Below, piece by piece: positions 5,019 to 6,440 of a stretch of DNA of 6,440 nt. A program made the position numbers and the translations under genes. The notes under the pieces are model-generated. The model saw only the letters and a program-made list of their open reading frames with translations, searched no databases and had not been told where the DNA came from. The DNA comes from Clostridia bacterium. GTDB lineage: Bacteria > Bacillota_A > Clostridia > Oscillospirales > CAG-272. Positions within the stretch are counted from its first letter, which is position 1; each line of letters opens with the position of its first letter. The stretch covers positions 1-6,440 of the forward strand of contig JAFXNX010000316.1 of assembly GCA_017529175.1 (NCBI GenBank), given 5' to 3'.

Positions 5019-6440
5019 ATGAGATCACGCAGTATGCGTATCGCCGCGCTTGCGCTTTTGACCTTCATATTGTGCGCATCCCTTTCTTCATGCGGAGGAC
5101 TTGCGGCCAAATACGGGGCATACGAAAGAACAGGGGAGCGGTATGATTATGACCTTACCGAATATCTGGCGATACCGGAATACGTCGGTATCGAGATACC
5201 CGATCTGCAGTATGCGCCGACGTCCGAAGAGGTTGAGAACGCCAAATATATCAAGCTCGCGTATTTTGCGCAAGAAGAGGTCGTGGACAGACCCGCAGAA
5301 AAGTACGACCTTATCGACTGCGATTATTCATGCGTTGTCGAGGGACAGAACTATTCGTATCTCGACTCGAGCGTGAACAATTCAAGACGCTCGCTCATGG
5401 TCGGCGTCGGTCATTTCGGTATACCCGAGATCGACGACGCGATAATCGGTATGATGCCGGGTGAGACGAAGACGATAGAGTTCACGTTCCCGGAGCCATA
5501 CCTTGACGACGTTGTGAGATCCGGCCTGAAGGGTACGATGACGTTCACTCTGGAAAAGGTCAGAGAACAGCAGTTTGACGATTACAACGACGAATTCGTC
5601 AACGAGTATTACGGATACGAAACGACGGAGGAGTACAACGACGTCATAGTAGAACAGCTCACTCACGACGGTAATCAGCTTTTCGAGGGCTATGAAAAAG
5701 AACTGACGTGGGAATACCTTTACAACAACACGGTTTACTATAAGTATCCCGGCAAAGAGCTGAACGAAGCGAGAGACCGCCTCGTCGAAAGGGCGTATTC
5801 CGCCGCGGAATATCAGAACAAGTCGATCGACGAATACGTCAAGTCCGTCGGATGCGAGGACATGAACGATTATTTTGATAAAGTGGTCGATCCGAACGCG
5901 CTGACGCTCGTAAGGGAAGAGATGGTGATGCTGTTTATCGCAAGATGCGAAGGCATGACGCTGTCCGACGCCGAGTATCAATCCGCGCTCATCAATTACT
6001 GCGAAGTATACGAAACAACGGATGTAGAGACTTGCGAGCAGTTCGTACTCAGCGATTTCGGGTCTATCGCAAGATTCAAGGAGTACGCGCTGATCCTCAA
6101 AGCGGAAGACTTTGTCGCGTCGAAAGCGCTGAAGATCGATACCGCCGAGTACTACAAAAACAAGCACGAAGGAAAGTACGTTCTGTCTGAAGACGAAGTC
6201 GAATCCTTCCAGGAAGCGATAGCCGACGAAACTGTCGTGATAATCATTCTTTGCGTCGTCGCGGCGCTCGTCCTTGCGCTCGTTATCGTACTTGTATTCA
6301 AGCTGAAAAAGGAAAACGCGATCAAACGCAGCAGAGAAGAGGAAAAGGCGAAGATCGAAGAAAAACGGAGAATAAGACGCGAGATAAAACAGGCGAAAAA
6401 GAACAAAGAGAACTCGGAGCGAAAGCCCGAAGACACAGAA
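5019..6440 (+). CDS. Trigger-factor-like lipoprotein with C-terminal membrane helix and charged tail (partial, runs off right edge)
   Basis: The frame is open from ATG 5019 to the last base (474 codons, no stop). GAGGTG at 5008-5013 lies five nt upstream. The N-terminus is a lipoprotein signal: MRSRSMR, a hydrophobic stretch, then a lipobox ending LSSC with C25. After a linker (YDLTEYLAIPEYVGIEIP), residues about 91-184 resemble the FKBP-type PPIase domain of trigger factor (IIGMMPGETKTIEFTFPEPY and KGTMTFTLEKVRE). Residues about 186-390 are helical, like the trigger factor C-terminal (SurA-like) chaperone domain, starting at FDDYNDEFVNEYYGYETTEEY. A single hydrophobic helix lies at 405-427, followed by a tail rich in Lys, Arg and Glu. 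The ribosome-binding N-domain of trigger factor is absent. The expected topology is a lipid-anchored N-terminus outside and the tail inside, giving an extracytoplasmic folding factor. The conserved FIPGFE block reads GIPEID here, so isomerase activity is doubtful. Confidence 0.85.
   Translation, partial: MRSRSMRIAALALLTFILCASLSSCGGLAAKYGAYERTGERYDYDLTEYLAIPEYVGIEIPDLQYAPTSEEVENAKYIKLAYFAQEEVVDRPAEKYDLIDCDYSCVVEGQNYSYLDSSVNNSRRSLMVGVGHFGIPEIDDAIIGMMPGETKTIEFTFPEPYLDDVVRSGLKGTMTFTLEKVREQQFDDYNDEFVNEYYGYETTEEYNDVIVEQLTHDGNQLFEGYEKELTWEYLYNNTVYYKYPGKELNEARDRLVERAYSAAEYQNKSIDEYVKSVGCEDMNDYFDKVVDPNALTLVREEMVMLFIARCEGMTLSDAEYQSALINYCEVYETTDVETCEQFVLSDFGSIARFKEYALILKAEDFVASKALKIDTAEYYKNKHEGKYVLSEDEVESFQEAIADETVVIIILCVVAALVLALVIVLVFKLKKENAIKRSREEEKAKIEEKRRIRREIKQAKKNKENSERKPEDTE

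Noticed and set aside
5382..6167. Long open frame of 261 codons on the minus strand
   Set aside because: It lies wholly inside the lipoprotein gene on the opposite strand. The plus frame has a ribosome binding site, signal peptide and recognisable domains; the minus frame has none and is rich in Val/Arg/Phe, as expected from antisense of GAC/GAA-rich coding.
1..6440. CRISPR array, tRNA or rRNA genes, insertion sequence or phage genes
   Set aside because: No regularly spaced direct repeats, no cloverleaf-like sequence, no transposase or integrase motifs and no terminal inverted repeats were seen.

Overview
The window looks like chromosomal DNA of a low- to mid-GC Firmicute, most likely an uncultured or gut-type member of the class Clostridia. 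This rests on the clostridial-style RpoB N-terminus (MVKPV...GKNKRMSFSKI), strong AGGTG/GGAG ribosome binding sites, use of TTG starts, sigma-A-type promoters, and a lipoprotein of the trigger-factor-like type seen in Clostridia. The genus cannot be named from the sequence.

Layout. Positions 1-1365 (minus) hold the first 455 codons of rpoB, running off the left edge. Positions 1366-1729 are non-coding. They hold an rpoB leader of about 130 nt with small hairpins, a near-consensus promoter (TTGACA-N17-TATGAT), a very AT-rich block, and a probable terminator for the genes to the right. Positions 1730-3047 (minus) hold two overlapping genes: a membrane-anchored phosphodiester glycosidase (NAGPA-type domain) and, downstream, a small four-helix membrane protein read by translational coupling. 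They have their own promoter (TTTACA-N17-TATAAT). Positions 3135-4052 (minus) encode a cytoplasmic M14-family zinc carboxypeptidase resembling gamma-D-glutamyl-diamino acid peptidases, with a TTG start. A divergent intergenic region (4053-4184) separates this leftward block from two rightward genes. These are a six-helix membrane protein of unknown function (4185-4940) and a trigger-factor-like lipoprotein that also has a C-terminal membrane helix and a charged tail (5019 to the right edge, incomplete). The lipoprotein has its own promoter overlapping the previous stop codon, and its mRNA would begin with a perfect 8-bp hairpin.

How the parts relate. rpoB stands apart from its usual rplJ-rplL neighbours: the genes immediately upstream are envelope-type genes, and rpoB appears to have its own promoter. 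The glycosidase, the peptidase and the membrane/lipoprotein genes all fit a cell-envelope theme (wall glycopolymer or muropeptide processing, and folding outside the membrane). That common theme is inferred from families, not shown by the sequence. No mobile element, CRISPR array, tRNA or rRNA was seen. The least ordinary items are the doubly anchored trigger-factor-like protein with an altered PPIase signature and the autonomous rpoB transcription unit.
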